Shown: positions 16,973-26,273, counted from the stretch's first letter. The stretch: DNA of 45,632 bases from Aquimarina algiphila (GCF_007489275.1 NZ_VLNR01000052.1:1-45632), one strand, 5' to 3'. Translations and numbers: made by a program. Notes: generated by a model from the sequence alone, not told the origin.

Positions 16973-18017
16973 TACTGGACAGCCAACTACATCTGAAACG
17001 AACGTTCTGGTTATTCGACTTTCGGCAATGGGTGATGTTGCTATGACTGTTCCTGTTCTTCGAACTTTTAGAGCGACTTACCCTGATGTAAAACTCACTG
17101 TGCTTACAAGAAAGTTTTTTGAACCCATATTTTCTGATATTGAAAATCTTGAAGTCTATCATGCGGATGTAACAGGAAAACATAAAGGTGTTTTAGGATT
17201 AACTCGTTTGGCAAATGAGTTGGGTAAACTAGGGATAAGTAGTGTGGCTGATCTACATAATGTATTACGATCAAACGTATTGAAAACAATATTCTCGTTA
17301 AAAGGAATAAAAGTTACACAAATAGATAAAGGTAGAGCTGAGAAAAAAGCATTAACTCGATCACAGAATAAAGTATTTAAACAACTTAAAACAACGCATC
17401 AAAGATATGCCGATGTATTTTCGGCTTTAGGGTATCCTATTGACCTTGAAACCCATAAGTTTCCCAAAAAACAACCATTAACAGAAGATATTCTTTCATT
17501 GACACAGAATTCTACCAAAAAGTGGTTGGGAATAGCACCGTTTGCTCAATACGAAAGCAAGACGTATCCTTTGGAATTGATGATTAAGGTCATTGAAACC
17601 ATAGATAATCAAGATAAATTTGAGATTTTTCTCTTTGGCGGAGGAAAACGAGAAGCTGATATCTTAAACAATATTGGAAGCAAATACAAGAATGTGACGA
17701 ACATAGTAGGTAAATTATCTTTTGAAGATGAGCTAAAATTGATTGGTAATTTAGACGCAATGATATCTATGGACAGTGGTAATGCTCACCTTGCTGCAAT
17801 GTATGGTATACCAACGATTACTTTGTGGGGAGTAACACATCCTTTTGCTGGTTTTATGCCTTTTGGACAGCCAATAGAACATGCTATCTTACCTAATCTG
17901 GCTAAGTATGATCAGATTCCGACATCAATTTATGGAAACAAAGTACCTCCTGGGTATGAAAAAGTAATGCACACAATCCAACCAGAAATAGTGGTGGATG
18001 CAGTGAATAAACTATAA
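16959..18017 (+). CDS. Glycosyltransferase family 9 (ADP-heptose:LPS heptosyltransferase-like)
   Basis: This 352-residue GT-B enzyme matches the GT9 heptosyltransferase family. It starts its first Rossmann fold with LVIRLSAMGDVAM, the family signature that holds the Asp near the acceptor. The nucleotide-binding second half contains SMDSGNAHLAAMYGIPTITL, also typical (family pattern S-x-D-S/T-G-x-x-H). The GTG at 16959 is the most likely start because no ATG precedes the signature; it overlaps DUF4254 by 14 bases. It probably adds a sugar, classically heptose, to the inner core of lipopolysaccharide at the cytoplasmic face. Confidence 0.88.
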   Translation: MEKSNTGQPTTSETNVLVIRLSAMGDVAMTVPVLRTFRATYPDVKLTVLTRKFFEPIFSDIENLEVYHADVTGKHKGVLGLTRLANELGKLGISSVADLHNVLRSNVLKTIFSLKGIKVTQIDKGRAEKKALTRSQNKVFKQLKTTHQRYADVFSALGYPIDLETHKFPKKQPLTEDILSLTQNSTKKWLGIAPFAQYESKTYPLELMIKVIETIDNQDKFEIFLFGGGKREADILNNIGSKYKNVTNIVGKLSFEDELKLIGNLDAMISMDSGNAHLAAMYGIPTITLWGVTHPFAGFMPFGQPIEHAILPNLAKYDQIPTSIYGNKVPPGYEKVMHTIQPEIVVDAVNKL

Positions 18018-18033
18018 TCACTTTATAATCTTT

Positions 18034-18056
18034 ACCCTGAGCGAAATCGAAAGGTT
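18034..18056. repeat. Small imperfect palindrome between convergent genes (REP-like)
   Basis: The 37-base gap holds CCCTGAGCGAAATCGAAAGG (18035-18054) with the inner pairing CGA/TCG and outer ACC/GGT. Sequences of the form GAGCGnnnTCGA are, from memory, widely scattered between genes of Flavobacteriia. It could act as a weak bidirectional terminator for the GT9 gene and the reductase gene. Confidence 0.5.
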
Positions 18057-19107
18057 ATACGTCGTCAAAATCTATCTTTACCAAATTAGAAGTAGGGTGT
18101 GCCTGGCAAGCTAGAATTAGCCCTTCTGCTATTTCCCCATCAGTAAGAATACTATTCTTTTCCATTACAGCGTTGCCTTCAATAACCTTGCAAATGCAAG
18201 AACTACATACTCCACCTTGACAAGAATAAGGAGCATCAATATCTTCATCTAGGGCTGCATCAAGAATAGTTTTTTTCTGATCCATAACAAAGTTAAACTC
18301 CTCATCATCTACGATTACAGTAATATTAGTTTTTCCATCAAGATTAGCATCAATCTCTACTTCTTCGGTGCTACTTGTAAAGAGTTCGAAATGAATTTTA
18401 TCTTTTTCAATACCATTTTCAGTTAAAATACTGGTTACAGTATTGATCATTTCTTCTGGACCACATAGATAAAAACCAGCAAAAACAGTGTCTTTAAATT
18501 TATTTTTAAGAACATAATTTATAGTAGGCTTCTCAATTCTGCCAAAATGAGCATTTTCTTCTTGAGCTCTACTATACACAAATTCAATGAATAGACGTTC
18601 AGGATAATTTGACTGTAATTCTAATAATGAAGTTTGAAAAATTGTTTCTTTAGGAGTCTTATTTCCATATACCAACACAAAGCGACTATTTGGTTCTTCC
18701 TCGAGTACAGTTTTGATCATACTCATTACTGGAGTAATTCCGCTTCCAGCTGCAAAAGCCGCATACGTATTATTGGCTTCAGCGTTTGTTGTAAGTATAA
18801 AATTTCCTTCAGGCGGGTGTACTTCTAATATATCACCAGCTTTTAGTTGATTATTAGCAATAACAGAAAACGTTCCTTCTGGTATTTCTTTAACGGTCAC
18901 TATTAATGCTCCGCTTTTTGGTGTGCTACAAATAGAATATGCCCTACGTATTTCTTTACCGTTAACATCTGTTTTTATGGTAATGTATTGTCCGGGAATA
19001 AATGAATAGGTATTCTTTAAATCAGAAGGGACTTCAAATCCTATAGAAACAGCTTGTGGAGTTTCTCGTGTAATTTGTTGTATTGATAATTTATGAAAAT
19101 CGGGCAT
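18055..19107 (-). CDS. Ferredoxin/flavodoxin reductase-like oxidoreductase with C-terminal 2Fe-2S domain (PaaE-like)
   Basis: This 350-residue electron-transfer protein has an FAD-binding barrel (RRAYSICSTP motif), an NAD(P)-binding domain (AAGSGITPVMSMI, then a CGPEEMI end motif) and a C-terminal plant-type ferredoxin domain. The cluster ligands follow the plant-type spacing: Cys-x4-Cys-x2-Cys in YSCQGGVCSSC, and a last Cys in LACQAHP. This order is that of PaaE/HmpF-like NADPH reductases that feed electrons to oxygenases. No phenylacetate or other oxygenase gene is nearby, so the partner is unknown. I chose the ATG at 19107 (MPDFHKL); a TTG 11 codons upstream would add a poorly conserved leader. 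Confidence 0.88.
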   Translation of the reverse strand: MPDFHKLSIQQITRETPQAVSIGFEVPSDLKNTYSFIPGQYITIKTDVNGKEIRRAYSICSTPKSGALIVTVKEIPEGTFSVIANNQLKAGDILEVHPPEGNFILTTNAEANNTYAAFAAGSGITPVMSMIKTVLEEEPNSRFVLVYGNKTPKETIFQTSLLELQSNYPERLFIEFVYSRAQEENAHFGRIEKPTINYVLKNKFKDTVFAGFYLCGPEEMINTVTSILTENGIEKDKIHFELFTSSTEEVEIDANLDGKTNITVIVDDEEFNFVMDQKKTILDAALDEDIDAPYSCQGGVCSSCICKVIEGNAVMEKNSILTDGEIAEGLILACQAHPTSNLVKIDFDDV

Positions 19108-19122
19108 TGCACTTTTTTTTGG

Positions 19123-19130
19123 CAAAAATA
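19123..19130 (-). promoter_or_regulatory. Candidate -7 element of the reductase gene
   Basis: The minus strand reads TATTTTTG, 15 bases before the ATG at 19107. This supports the shorter start, since the alternative TTG start at 19140 would lie upstream of the element. Confidence 0.4.
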
Positions 19131-19155
19131 ACAAATGCAAGGTGAGTAATCTGCC

Positions 19156-19163
19156 TATTTTTG
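19156..19163 (+). promoter_or_regulatory. Candidate -7 element of the DUF5687-ABC operon
   Basis: TATTTTTG lies 49 bases before the ATG at 19213 and is back-to-back with the minus-strand element of the reductase gene. Confidence 0.4.
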
Positions 19164-19212
19164 TAACAAAATGATGTTTTTGATTACTAAATAATTAAAT
19201 ACATCTTAAATT

Positions 19213-20685
19213 ATGATAACCCACTTCATCACTTTACAATGGAAATCTTTCTGGCGATCAGCTTCAATGAGCTCAGGATTGTTTATGAAACTATTTATGG
19301 GGTTTTGGGCTTTATGGTTTATTGTTATGATGGGGTCTGGAGGAGTAGGAGCTTTTTTCCTGATCGAGGAAAAACTTAATCTAGATCCTTTAGTGGTTAT
19401 AAATGAATTGATGGTGTATTGGATTGTAATGGATCTCATATTTAGATATGCGCTACAAAAAATGCCCGTGATTAATATAAAACCATTATTAATCCTTCCG
19501 TTTAACAAAAGAAAAATAGTCTCTTTCGCTTTTGGAAAAACCATATTCTCATTTTTTAATATTATTCATGCCTTCTTTTTTATACCATTCTCTGTGGTAT
19601 TAGTACAACAGGATTATCCAATTGCTAATGTACTACTTTGGAATATAGGACTGATAGCGTTGATTTATAGTAGTAATTTTCTAAATATTATTCTGAATAA
19701 AAAAGACAATCTCATATTTATTATAGGAGGCGTTTTAGCATTATGCATTGGATTATAGTATTTTGGATATTTTGATATTACAAAGTATACAGCGCCGTTT
19801 TTTGAAGGATTATATAACATTCCTTTTTTAGTGCTAATTCCTATCAGTCTATTAGTATTCTTGGTAATCATATCTTTTCGATCTTTTGTAAAAGATTTAT
19901 ACCTGGATGCTGGCCTTGCCACAAAGGCAAAAAATGTTGAAACTGAGAATCTGGAATGGTTAAATCGATTTGGTAAAACCGCAACTTTTCTAAAGAATGA
20001 TATCAAGTTAATCAAGAGAAATAAAAGAGCAAGATCTACCGTGATGGTGAGTGTTTTGTTTCTGTTTTATGGATTATTATTCTTTACAGGGGCTGTCGAA
20101 ACTTATGAAGGCCCTGTTTGGAGAATTTTTGCAGCAATTTTTGTTACAGGAGGATTTCTATTAAGTTTTGGGCAGTTTGTACCTAGTTGGGATAGTTCAT
20201 ATTATCCCCTAATGATGAGCCAGAATATTCGGTATAAAGAATATTTATCTTCAAAATGGTGGTTGATGGTCATTGCAACTTTGATCTCTACTGTTTTAGC
20301 ATCTGGATATTTATACTATGGATGGGATGTGTATTTGGCAATTATTGTAGGTGCTATTTATAATATTGGTGTAAACTCTCATGTAGTCCTATGGGCAGGA
20401 GCGTATGTAAAAACACCAATTGATTTAACAAGTAATAAGAAGGCATTTGGCGATAAACAAGCTTTTAATGCCAAAACACTATTGTTATCACTTCCAAAAA
20501 TGGCACTACCAATGATATTATATGCCATTGGCCATTATGCATATAGTCCATATGCTGGGTATGCTGTGGTTGCTGTTGCTGGGGTAGCAGGGTTTGCCTT
20601 TAAAAATGCGGTTTTTAGTAAAATTGAAAAAATATATAGAACAGAAAAGTATAAAACGATCTGGGCATACAAACAAAAAAAGTAA
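19213..20685 (+). pseudogene. DUF5687 ABC-transporter permease, interrupted by an in-frame TAG
   Basis: Read as one frame this is a 490-codon gene for a DUF5687-like membrane protein with about twelve helices, the expected length. A TAG at 19756-19758 (codon 182) cuts it into a 181-residue N-terminal part and a C-terminal part. The 24 codons after the stop are still open and membrane-like, and the next possible start in the same frame is a GTG at 19831. There is no frameshift: only one base need differ from a sense codon such as CAG. The ABC ATPase gene follows after 7 bases and is intact. It is either a recent nonsense mutation, a sequencing error, or a site of read-through. The protein would form the membrane half of an ABC exporter of unknown substrate. 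Confidence 0.85.
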
Positions 20686-20692
20686 GTAAAGG

Positions 20693-21388
20693 ATGATAAC
20701 AATACATAATCTTACCAAAAGATATACAGGAAATACAGTACTTAATATTGATCACCTAGAGATACACAAGGGAGGTAGTTTTGGCCTGGTTGGTAATAAT
20801 GGAGCGGGTAAAACAACATTATTTAGTGCCTTATTAGATCTAATTCAGCCTACTTCTGGGTACATTGAAAATAAAGGGATCAAAGTTAACGAGAATGAAG
20901 AATGGAAATCCATCACTTCTGCGTTTATTGATGAAACATTTTTAATCGGATATTTAACAGCAGAAGAATACTTTTATTTTATTGGAGAATTGCGAGGACA
21001 AAACAAAGCAGATGTGGATGCACTGCTTTCTCAGTTCGAAGATTTCTTTCACGGCGAAATTTTAGGCCAAAAAAAGTATCTTAGAGACCTCTCTAAAGGA
21101 AATCAAAAAAAGGCAGGTATAGTTGCAGCCTTAATCGGAAATCCAGAAGTGATTGTTCTCGATGAGCCTTTTGCTAATTTGGATCCAACGACTCAGATAC
21201 GATTAAAAAAAATTATTAAAGAATTATCGGCAGATCCAGAAATCACAGTTTTAGTGTCTAGTCATGATCTTATGCATGTAACCGAGGTCTGTGATCGAAT
21301 CGTTGTTTTGGATAAAGGAGAAGTAGTAAAAGATATTGCCAGATCAGAAGAAACACTCAAAGAACTAGAAGAGCATTTCAATAAGTAA
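20693..21388 (+). CDS. ABC transporter ATP-binding protein
   Basis: This 231-residue ATPase has a Walker A motif GNNGAGKTT at residues 34-42, a signature motif LSKGNQKK near residue 138, a Walker B motif VIVLDEP near 158, a D-loop (NLDP) and the switch histidine in SSHD. The signature has K-G-N-Q in place of S-G-G-Q, which is common in this exporter subgroup. The gene starts 7 bases after the DUF5687 permease frame and should energise it. Since the permease is interrupted, the ATPase may have no partner unless the stop is read through or is an error. Confidence 0.93.
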   Translation: MITIHNLTKRYTGNTVLNIDHLEIHKGGSFGLVGNNGAGKTTLFSALLDLIQPTSGYIENKGIKVNENEEWKSITSAFIDETFLIGYLTAEEYFYFIGELRGQNKADVDALLSQFEDFFHGEILGQKKYLRDLSKGNQKKAGIVAALIGNPEVIVLDEPFANLDPTTQIRLKKIIKELSADPEITVLVSSHDLMHVTEVCDRIVVLDKGEVVKDIARSEETLKELEEHFNK

Positions 21389-21438
21389 TACGTTAATTTT
21401 CTTCTAAGACTAAATTATATGCAGTGCGAAACCGTTAA

Positions 21439-22095
21439 TTAAGGAAAGTTTTTCCCCAAAGCATTTTTGGAAATATATCCAATGCCGATAAAAGCACTTG
21501 CAAAAATTAGAATTACAGTAGCGAGTCCAAATTTTTCCCAGAATTCATCGAGACATACTTTTTTGTTTTTTGGGAAATCATTACTGACATATAATGATAT
21601 CTCTTCTCCTACCACATATTCGCGAGCAGATGAAGATGTATCTGTCTTTCGTTTATATTTTTTTCCATGTACTTCGAATTCAAAAATTGGAGTATACATA
21701 GTAGTCACTTTATTATCAGAACGGCTTTGGTGAGAATCATAAGCTATTATGATCCCATCAACTTTCTTAGCTTCTGATATAAAAAGTAATTTATCTGTTA
21801 ACTGATATAATCCCAATAATAATAGCGCATATCCTATACCAGATATTATAAGAAAAACAATGGAATTTGTTCTGTTAGATTTTGTTTTTTCACGATCAAT
21901 AAAAAGGGTTTGAGAAGAAGTTGAATTGTATTGGAAATCACCTTTTTTTTCTACAAGATCTGCTATTTTTTTTGATTCTTTAAGACCTAGTTTATAATTT
22001 TCATTTATATATTTAATAGCCTCAATTTTTCTATTAGCATCAAGCAGTCTTTTTATATGCTGAATATCATTTTTTGTCAAAGAAATACTGTCCAT
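21439..22095 (-). CDS. Membrane protein with L7/L12-like N-terminal domain and DUF3592 domain
   Basis: This 218-residue protein has three parts. Residues ~8-50 (RKIEAIKYINENYKLGLKES) resemble the C-terminal domain of ribosomal protein L7/L12, a small alpha/beta module also seen in non-ribosomal membrane proteins. A membrane helix lies at ~78-100. Residues ~105-180 look like a DUF3592 domain (the stretch YTPIFEFEVHGKKYKRK is typical), closed by a second helix at ~190-210. The DUF3592 part should be outside the membrane between the two helices. Function is unknown. It is convergent with the ABC ATPase gene. Confidence 0.75.
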   Translation of the reverse strand: MDSISLTKNDIQHIKRLLDANRKIEAIKYINENYKLGLKESKKIADLVEKKGDFQYNSTSSQTLFIDREKTKSNRTNSIVFLIISGIGYALLLLGLYQLTDKLLFISEAKKVDGIIIAYDSHQSRSDNKVTTMYTPIFEFEVHGKKYKRKTDTSSSAREYVVGEEISLYVSNDFPKNKKVCLDEFWEKFGLATVILIFASAFIGIGYISKNALGKNFP

Positions 22096-22421
22096 GATGC
22101 GGTTGAATTAAAAAACTGAATTAAAAAATTAATAGTTTTACAAAAAGGGATAAAAATCATAAAGAAAAAGAATATGGACTACCCTGTTTTCGGTGAAATT
22201 TATTTTTTTGGTATGGCTATTTGAGATATACAATGAGTTACTGTTGATTGTTAATAACCTAAGAAAATACAATAAAAATCATTTCTCCTTGGAGAAAAAT
22301 ATGTTAACAACCTGTTTTTTAACGAAAGAAATGTATTTTTACGACGCACATTATATTTTTGTGCACTTTAAACACACTAAAAAGATTTTTTTTTAGTTAT
22401 CACACTTATAAATTATCTGGT
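22096..22421. other. 326-base gap between a DUF3592 gene and sprE
   Basis: This stretch lies between divergent genes and is strongly A/T-rich. It holds the candidate sprE promoter at 22354-22361. A short plus-strand frame at 22193-22396 has no recognisable features and I do not call it. No RNA gene was recognised. Confidence 0.5.
22354..22361 (+). promoter_or_regulatory. Candidate -7 element of sprE
   Basis: TATTTTTG matches TAnnTTTG. It coincides with a TTG that would otherwise be an upstream start of sprE, which argues for the TTG at 22422 instead. Confidence 0.4.
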
Positions 22422-25070
22422 TTGGGAAAAAAAATATCACAAATCACCCTTGTGTTACTTTTGATTATAGTAGGATTTGCCTGTTCTCGTAAAAAGGACA
22501 AGTTTGTGAATCGTACATGGCATGATGTTACTACAAAAAATAATACCTTGTATAATGGTCGTTTGGCTTTTGATACAGGTAAAGAAGACATTGTACAATC
22601 TTATAAAGATAATTTTTGGGAACTTCTTCCTATAGAAAGAATGATTGTGAGCGAAGATGTTCGTTTACCTAATGAAATACTTAATCAAAACTTTGATAAA
22701 GCAGAAGAAAAAGCGGTTAAAGCAATCCAAAAGCACAGTATGCTTATTGATGGAAAGGAACGTAATCCGAAGATTGATGAAGCATTTTTGTTGTTAGGTA
22801 AAGCACGCTATTTTGAGCAGCGTTTTGTGCCCGCATTAGAGGCATTTAACTACATCTTGTATAAATACCCTGCAAGTAATACAATTAACCATGCTAAAGT
22901 CTGGAGAGCTAAAGCAAATCTTCGTCTCGATAATAATGATAAAGCTATCGAAGATCTCGACAGAATGATAACACAGGAATATATGAAACCTCAGGATTAT
23001 GCAGATGCTATTGCTATGATAGCTCAGGCATATGTTAACCTTAAACAAAAGGATTCTGCGGTTAGCTATATTTCCAAAGCAGCAGTTCATACCAAGAAAA
23101 ACGAAGAAAAAGGGAGATACCTTTATATCAAAGGACAATTGCTAAATGAACTTGGGTTTAAAGATAGTGCAAACTATGCTTTTGATCAGGTAATAGAACT
23201 CAATCGAAAAGCACCTAGAAAATATATGCTGAATGCATATATGGCTAAAGCTAGAAATTTTAATTACGAAACAGGTAATAGGGAAGAGTTTCTTGAATTA
23301 CTAACAGACCTCGAAGAGAATCGAGAAAACAGACCTTTTCTAGATAAAATTTATAATCAAAAGGCTGTATACTTTAAAACATTAGATTCTATTGATTTGG
23401 CGGTAGCGTATTATAATAAATCATTACGTACAAATTCTGATGACAAATATCTAGAATCTATAAACTATTACACTTTAGGAGATATTAGTTTTGACAATAA
23501 AGAATATGCTGCCTCAGGGGCATATTATGATAGTACACTTCAACGAATGGTGGTAGATTCTAAAAGATATAGAGTTTTAAAGAAAAAGCGTGATAATCTG
23601 GATGATGTTATCTTGTATGAAGGAATAGCCAAAACAAATGATAGTATTATTACTATCGCAGCGATGTCCCCAGAAGAAAGATTAGCATATTATTCAGAGT
23701 ATACAGAAAGGATAAAACTAAAAGCTGTTCTGGTAGCAAAAGCAGAAGAAATAGCAAAAATAAAAGAAGGATTACCTGTAGAGCAAAGATTTAATCAACC
23801 TGGTACAGGCACAGGAATAGGAAATAAAGCCCAGGGTGCTAAGGGTAAAGAAGGTCCGTTTTATTTTTATAATCAAACCACAGTAGCTTTTGGGAAGACA
23901 GCTTTTAAAAGAACATATGGAAATAGAGAATTACTAGATAACTGGAGAGTTTCAAGTATTTCTAATCCAAGTGCAGTTTCTGCTGTAGAGCAAGAGGTTA
24001 AAGAAGAGTACTCTATTGACACAGATCCTGCTTTTGATCCTCAAACCTATATAGCACAATTACCAACCGATCCAGTGGTAATTGATAGTCTTAAAACAGA
24101 GAGAAACTTTGCGTACTATCAATTAGGTATAATATATAAAGAGAAATTTCAGGAGTATGATTTGTCTACAGATAAGTTAGAAAATTTGCTACAAAGTAAT
24201 CCCGAAGAGCGCTTAATTATACCTTCAAAATATAACCTGTATAAAATTTATTTATTACAAGGAAATATTACAAAGTCAAATACTTATAAACAGGATATTA
24301 TTAATAATCATAGCGAATCAAGGTATGCTAAAATTCTTCAAAATCCAGATGCTACTTTAGAAGATGATAAAAATAGCCCAAAATCTATGTATAATAGATT
24401 GTACCATGATTTTCAAAAGCAGAAATATGCAGAGGTTATTAAAGAGAGTGATGTATTAATTACAAAATTTGGAGGAGATGACGAATTCTTACCTAAATTT
24501 GAGTTATTAAAAGCTCAGGCTGTAGGTCGCTACAGAGGGTTTGAAGCATATAAAGAAGCGCTTAATTATGTGTCTCTTAACTATCCACAAAGTCCAGAAG
24601 GTAAAAAGGCGCAGTTAATTTATCAAATTACTATACCTCAGGTACAGAATAGTGAATTTTTAACTGGTTTGGAAGAAGAAAAAAATCATAAATTGATTTA
24701 TCCTTTTTCAACATTTGGGGATAACCAGGCGCAAGGTTTAAAGGAACATTTAGAAAATATCCTTAAAGAGCTGAGGTACGAAAAAATGAAAGTTTCGTTT
24801 GATGTATATAATAAAGATCAACAATTTGTAGTTGTACATACAAGAGGTGATAAGTTAGCAGCAGAAGGTCTTGCAGAACTCCTTTCTTTGGGTAAAACCG
24901 AAGATACTCGAGAAGCTGATCTAACCAAATGGAATAGAAAAAAGAAATATTATAAAAAAGTAGATGCTCCATTTTTTATTATAGCATCTCCTAATTATCG
25001 AATTCTTCAGATTCATAAAAATCTGGAAGAATATAAACCAATAGAAACCGAACAAGAAGAAACCGAATAA
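22422..25070 (+). CDS. sprE: SprE/PorW-type TPR lipoprotein of gliding motility and type IX secretion
   Basis: This is an 882-residue lipoprotein. The TTG at 22422 gives the short signal LGKKISQITLVLLLI, ending in the lipobox GFAC. Residues after the cysteine are basic (SRKKDK), not the acidic surface-export signal, which fits a periplasmic location. Tetratricopeptide-like helical repeats run over residues ~90-360 and again ~580-720. The N-terminal stretch FWELLPIERM and overall length match SprE of Flavobacterium and PorW of Porphyromonas, which link the PorK/N ring to other type IX secretion parts. It lies just upstream of a bactofilin and the atp genes, an order conserved in Flavobacteriia as far as I recall. 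It implies that the cell uses type IX secretion and possibly gliding. Confidence 0.9.
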   Translation: MGKKISQITLVLLLIIVGFACSRKKDKFVNRTWHDVTTKNNTLYNGRLAFDTGKEDIVQSYKDNFWELLPIERMIVSEDVRLPNEILNQNFDKAEEKAVKAIQKHSMLIDGKERNPKIDEAFLLLGKARYFEQRFVPALEAFNYILYKYPASNTINHAKVWRAKANLRLDNNDKAIEDLDRMITQEYMKPQDYADAIAMIAQAYVNLKQKDSAVSYISKAAVHTKKNEEKGRYLYIKGQLLNELGFKDSANYAFDQVIELNRKAPRKYMLNAYMAKARNFNYETGNREEFLELLTDLEENRENRPFLDKIYNQKAVYFKTLDSIDLAVAYYNKSLRTNSDDKYLESINYYTLGDISFDNKEYAASGAYYDSTLQRMVVDSKRYRVLKKKRDNLDDVILYEGIAKTNDSIITIAAMSPEERLAYYSEYTERIKLKAVLVAKAEEIAKIKEGLPVEQRFNQPGTGTGIGNKAQGAKGKEGPFYFYNQTTVAFGKTAFKRTYGNRELLDNWRVSSISNPSAVSAVEQEVKEEYSIDTDPAFDPQTYIAQLPTDPVVIDSLKTERNFAYYQLGIIYKEKFQEYDLSTDKLENLLQSNPEERLIIPSKYNLYKIYLLQGNITKSNTYKQDIINNHSESRYAKILQNPDATLEDDKNSPKSMYNRLYHDFQKQKYAEVIKESDVLITKFGGDDEFLPKFELLKAQAVGRYRGFEAYKEALNYVSLNYPQSPEGKKAQLIYQITIPQVQNSEFLTGLEEEKNHKLIYPFSTFGDNQAQGLKEHLENILKELRYEKMKVSFDVYNKDQQFVVVHTRGDKLAAEGLAELLSLGKTEDTREADLTKWNRKKKYYKKVDAPFFIIASPNYRILQIHKNLEEYKPIETEQEETE

Positions 25071-25095
25071 TAATTATTTAATCCCCCTGTATATT

Positions 25096-25548
25096 ATGTT
25101 TTCAGACAATAAAAAAGGAAGAGACTACGGCAACAGCACAGATTTTTCTCGCAATCAAAATAAAATTTCTGAAGGAACTAAAATCATTGGCGATATTATT
25201 TCTGAAGGAGGTTTTAGAATCGAAGGTACTATCGAAGGAACATTCAAAACTACAGGTAAAGTAGTAGTAGGTTCTTCTGGTTTTATTAAAGGAACACTAG
25301 AATGTTCTGATGCAGATTTTGAAGGAAAGTTTGCAGGAACTCTTAATGTTTCAAATACTTTATCATTAAAGCCAACGGCACATATTGAAGGAGAAGTTAC
25401 TGTAGGTAAGTTGGCCGTTGAGCCAGGAGCAAACTTTAATGCATCTTGTTCTATGAAAGGAGCTGTTAAATCTTTAGGAAAAAGTGAGCAAAAAACAGGA
25501 CAACCACAAGCACAATCAGCAACCCAAGGACAAGGGAAGTCAGCTTAG
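25096..25548 (+). CDS. Bactofilin family cytoskeletal protein
   Basis: This 150-residue protein has the bactofilin core (about residues 25-125): repeating beta-helix turns such as GTKIIGDIISEGGFRIEG and GTLECSDADFEG, flanked by disordered termini. Bactofilins polymerise without nucleotide into filaments on the inner membrane and often guide cell-wall or envelope machines. The C-terminal tail is Gln/Gly-rich (QPQAQSATQGQGK). The last 65 bases also encode the start of atpZ in another frame. It follows sprE by 25 bases and is probably co-transcribed. Confidence 0.92.
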   Translation: MFSDNKKGRDYGNSTDFSRNQNKISEGTKIIGDIISEGGFRIEGTIEGTFKTTGKVVVGSSGFIKGTLECSDADFEGKFAGTLNVSNTLSLKPTAHIEGEVTVGKLAVEPGANFNASCSMKGAVKSLGKSEQKTGQPQAQSATQGQGKSA

Positions 25549-25747
25549 AAAATATGCTGCTCTTTCTGGAATAGCTTTTCAGATGGGGGGTACTATATTT
25601 CTATGTGCTTACGGAGGTAAAAAATTGGACGCCTATTATGAACTAGAAAAACAATGGTTCACGATGGGTCTTGTCCTTTTTGGAGTAACTGCTTCAATAT
25701 ACCTGGTAATTAAACAACTCAATAGAATTAATAAATCTGATCGTTAA
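25484..25747 (+). CDS. atpZ: AtpZ/AtpI-family ATP synthase accessory protein
   Basis: This 87-residue protein has two membrane helices (about residues 29-45 and 58-77) joined by a polar loop, with the family motif FQMGGTIFLCAYGGKKLD. AtpZ/AtpI proteins help assemble the c-ring and may carry Mg2+ or Ca2+. The start is the GTG at 25484, inside the bactofilin gene. The first ~22 residues are hydrophilic and encoded in the overlap. No in-frame ATG lies between the GTG and the first helix. Position before the F0 genes supports the assignment. Confidence 0.85.
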   Translation: MSKKQDNHKHNQQPKDKGSQLRKYAALSGIAFQMGGTIFLCAYGGKKLDAYYELEKQWFTMGLVLFGVTASIYLVIKQLNRINKSDR

Positions 25748-25813
25748 TTTTTTCTTATTGTACTTTTCATTCGTTCAATACAGTTTATATTAGCAAAAGA
25801 TTTTATTAAGTAT

Positions 25814-26191
25814 ATGAAGAAAAACTTCGTTCGTTTTTTGTTTCTTTTTGTTATAATCATCATCGGTGGTTATTTTACTCATACCAGCATCGTCAATTAT
25901 TTTTCGCTAGAAAGGAATACTGATATCATTAACTTTTCCTATGTCTTCAATGGTATATTTACATTGATTTTTACCTCTGCAATTATGGTGCTCAGTAAAA
26001 AGTTTAAAGACCAACTAGGTTTTATTTTTATGGCAGGAAGTTTAGTAAAGATTGGAGTTTTTTTGCTGATAAGTAATCTAAACAACTTGGATATCAATAA
26101 AAATGTGTTTCTGGATTTCTTTATTGCCTATGCAATCTGTTTAGCTCTCGAGGTGTATTGTGTTTCCAAGATTTTGAATACGATTAAATAA
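25814..26191 (+). CDS. Four-helix membrane protein next to the atp operon (DUF6168-like)
   Basis: This 125-residue protein has four predicted membrane helices with short loops. It starts at the ATG 25814 (MKKNFVRFLF). In other bacteria an AtpI-like protein holds this place before atpB. From memory the protein resembles the flavobacterial DUF6168 family found here. A helper role in F0 assembly is inferred from position only. Confidence 0.8.
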   Translation: MKKNFVRFLFLFVIIIIGGYFTHTSIVNYFSLERNTDIINFSYVFNGIFTLIFTSAIMVLSKKFKDQLGFIFMAGSLVKIGVFLLISNLNNLDINKNVFLDFFIAYAICLALEVYCVSKILNTIK

Positions 26192-26273
26192 TTGATTTTC
26201 AATGTTTTATTTCTTTTGTAATAATCTCGAACTTATTTACTAAAAATAGTTTAAGAATCTAAACTTAATTATG

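Noticed and set aside
19831..20685. The second half of DUF5687 as a separate normal gene starting at GTG
   Set aside because: The 24 codons between the TAG and this GTG are in the same frame and continue the membrane protein, so a single interrupted gene explains it better.
22193..22396. A 67-codon plus-strand frame between DUF3592 and sprE
   Set aside because: It is low-complexity A/T-rich translation with no family features and overlaps the sprE promoter region.
22359..22424. TTG at 22359 as the sprE start
   Set aside because: It lies in the -7 element TATTTTTG and would add a Phe-rich leader before the signal peptide; the TTG at 22422 gives a normal lipoprotein signal.
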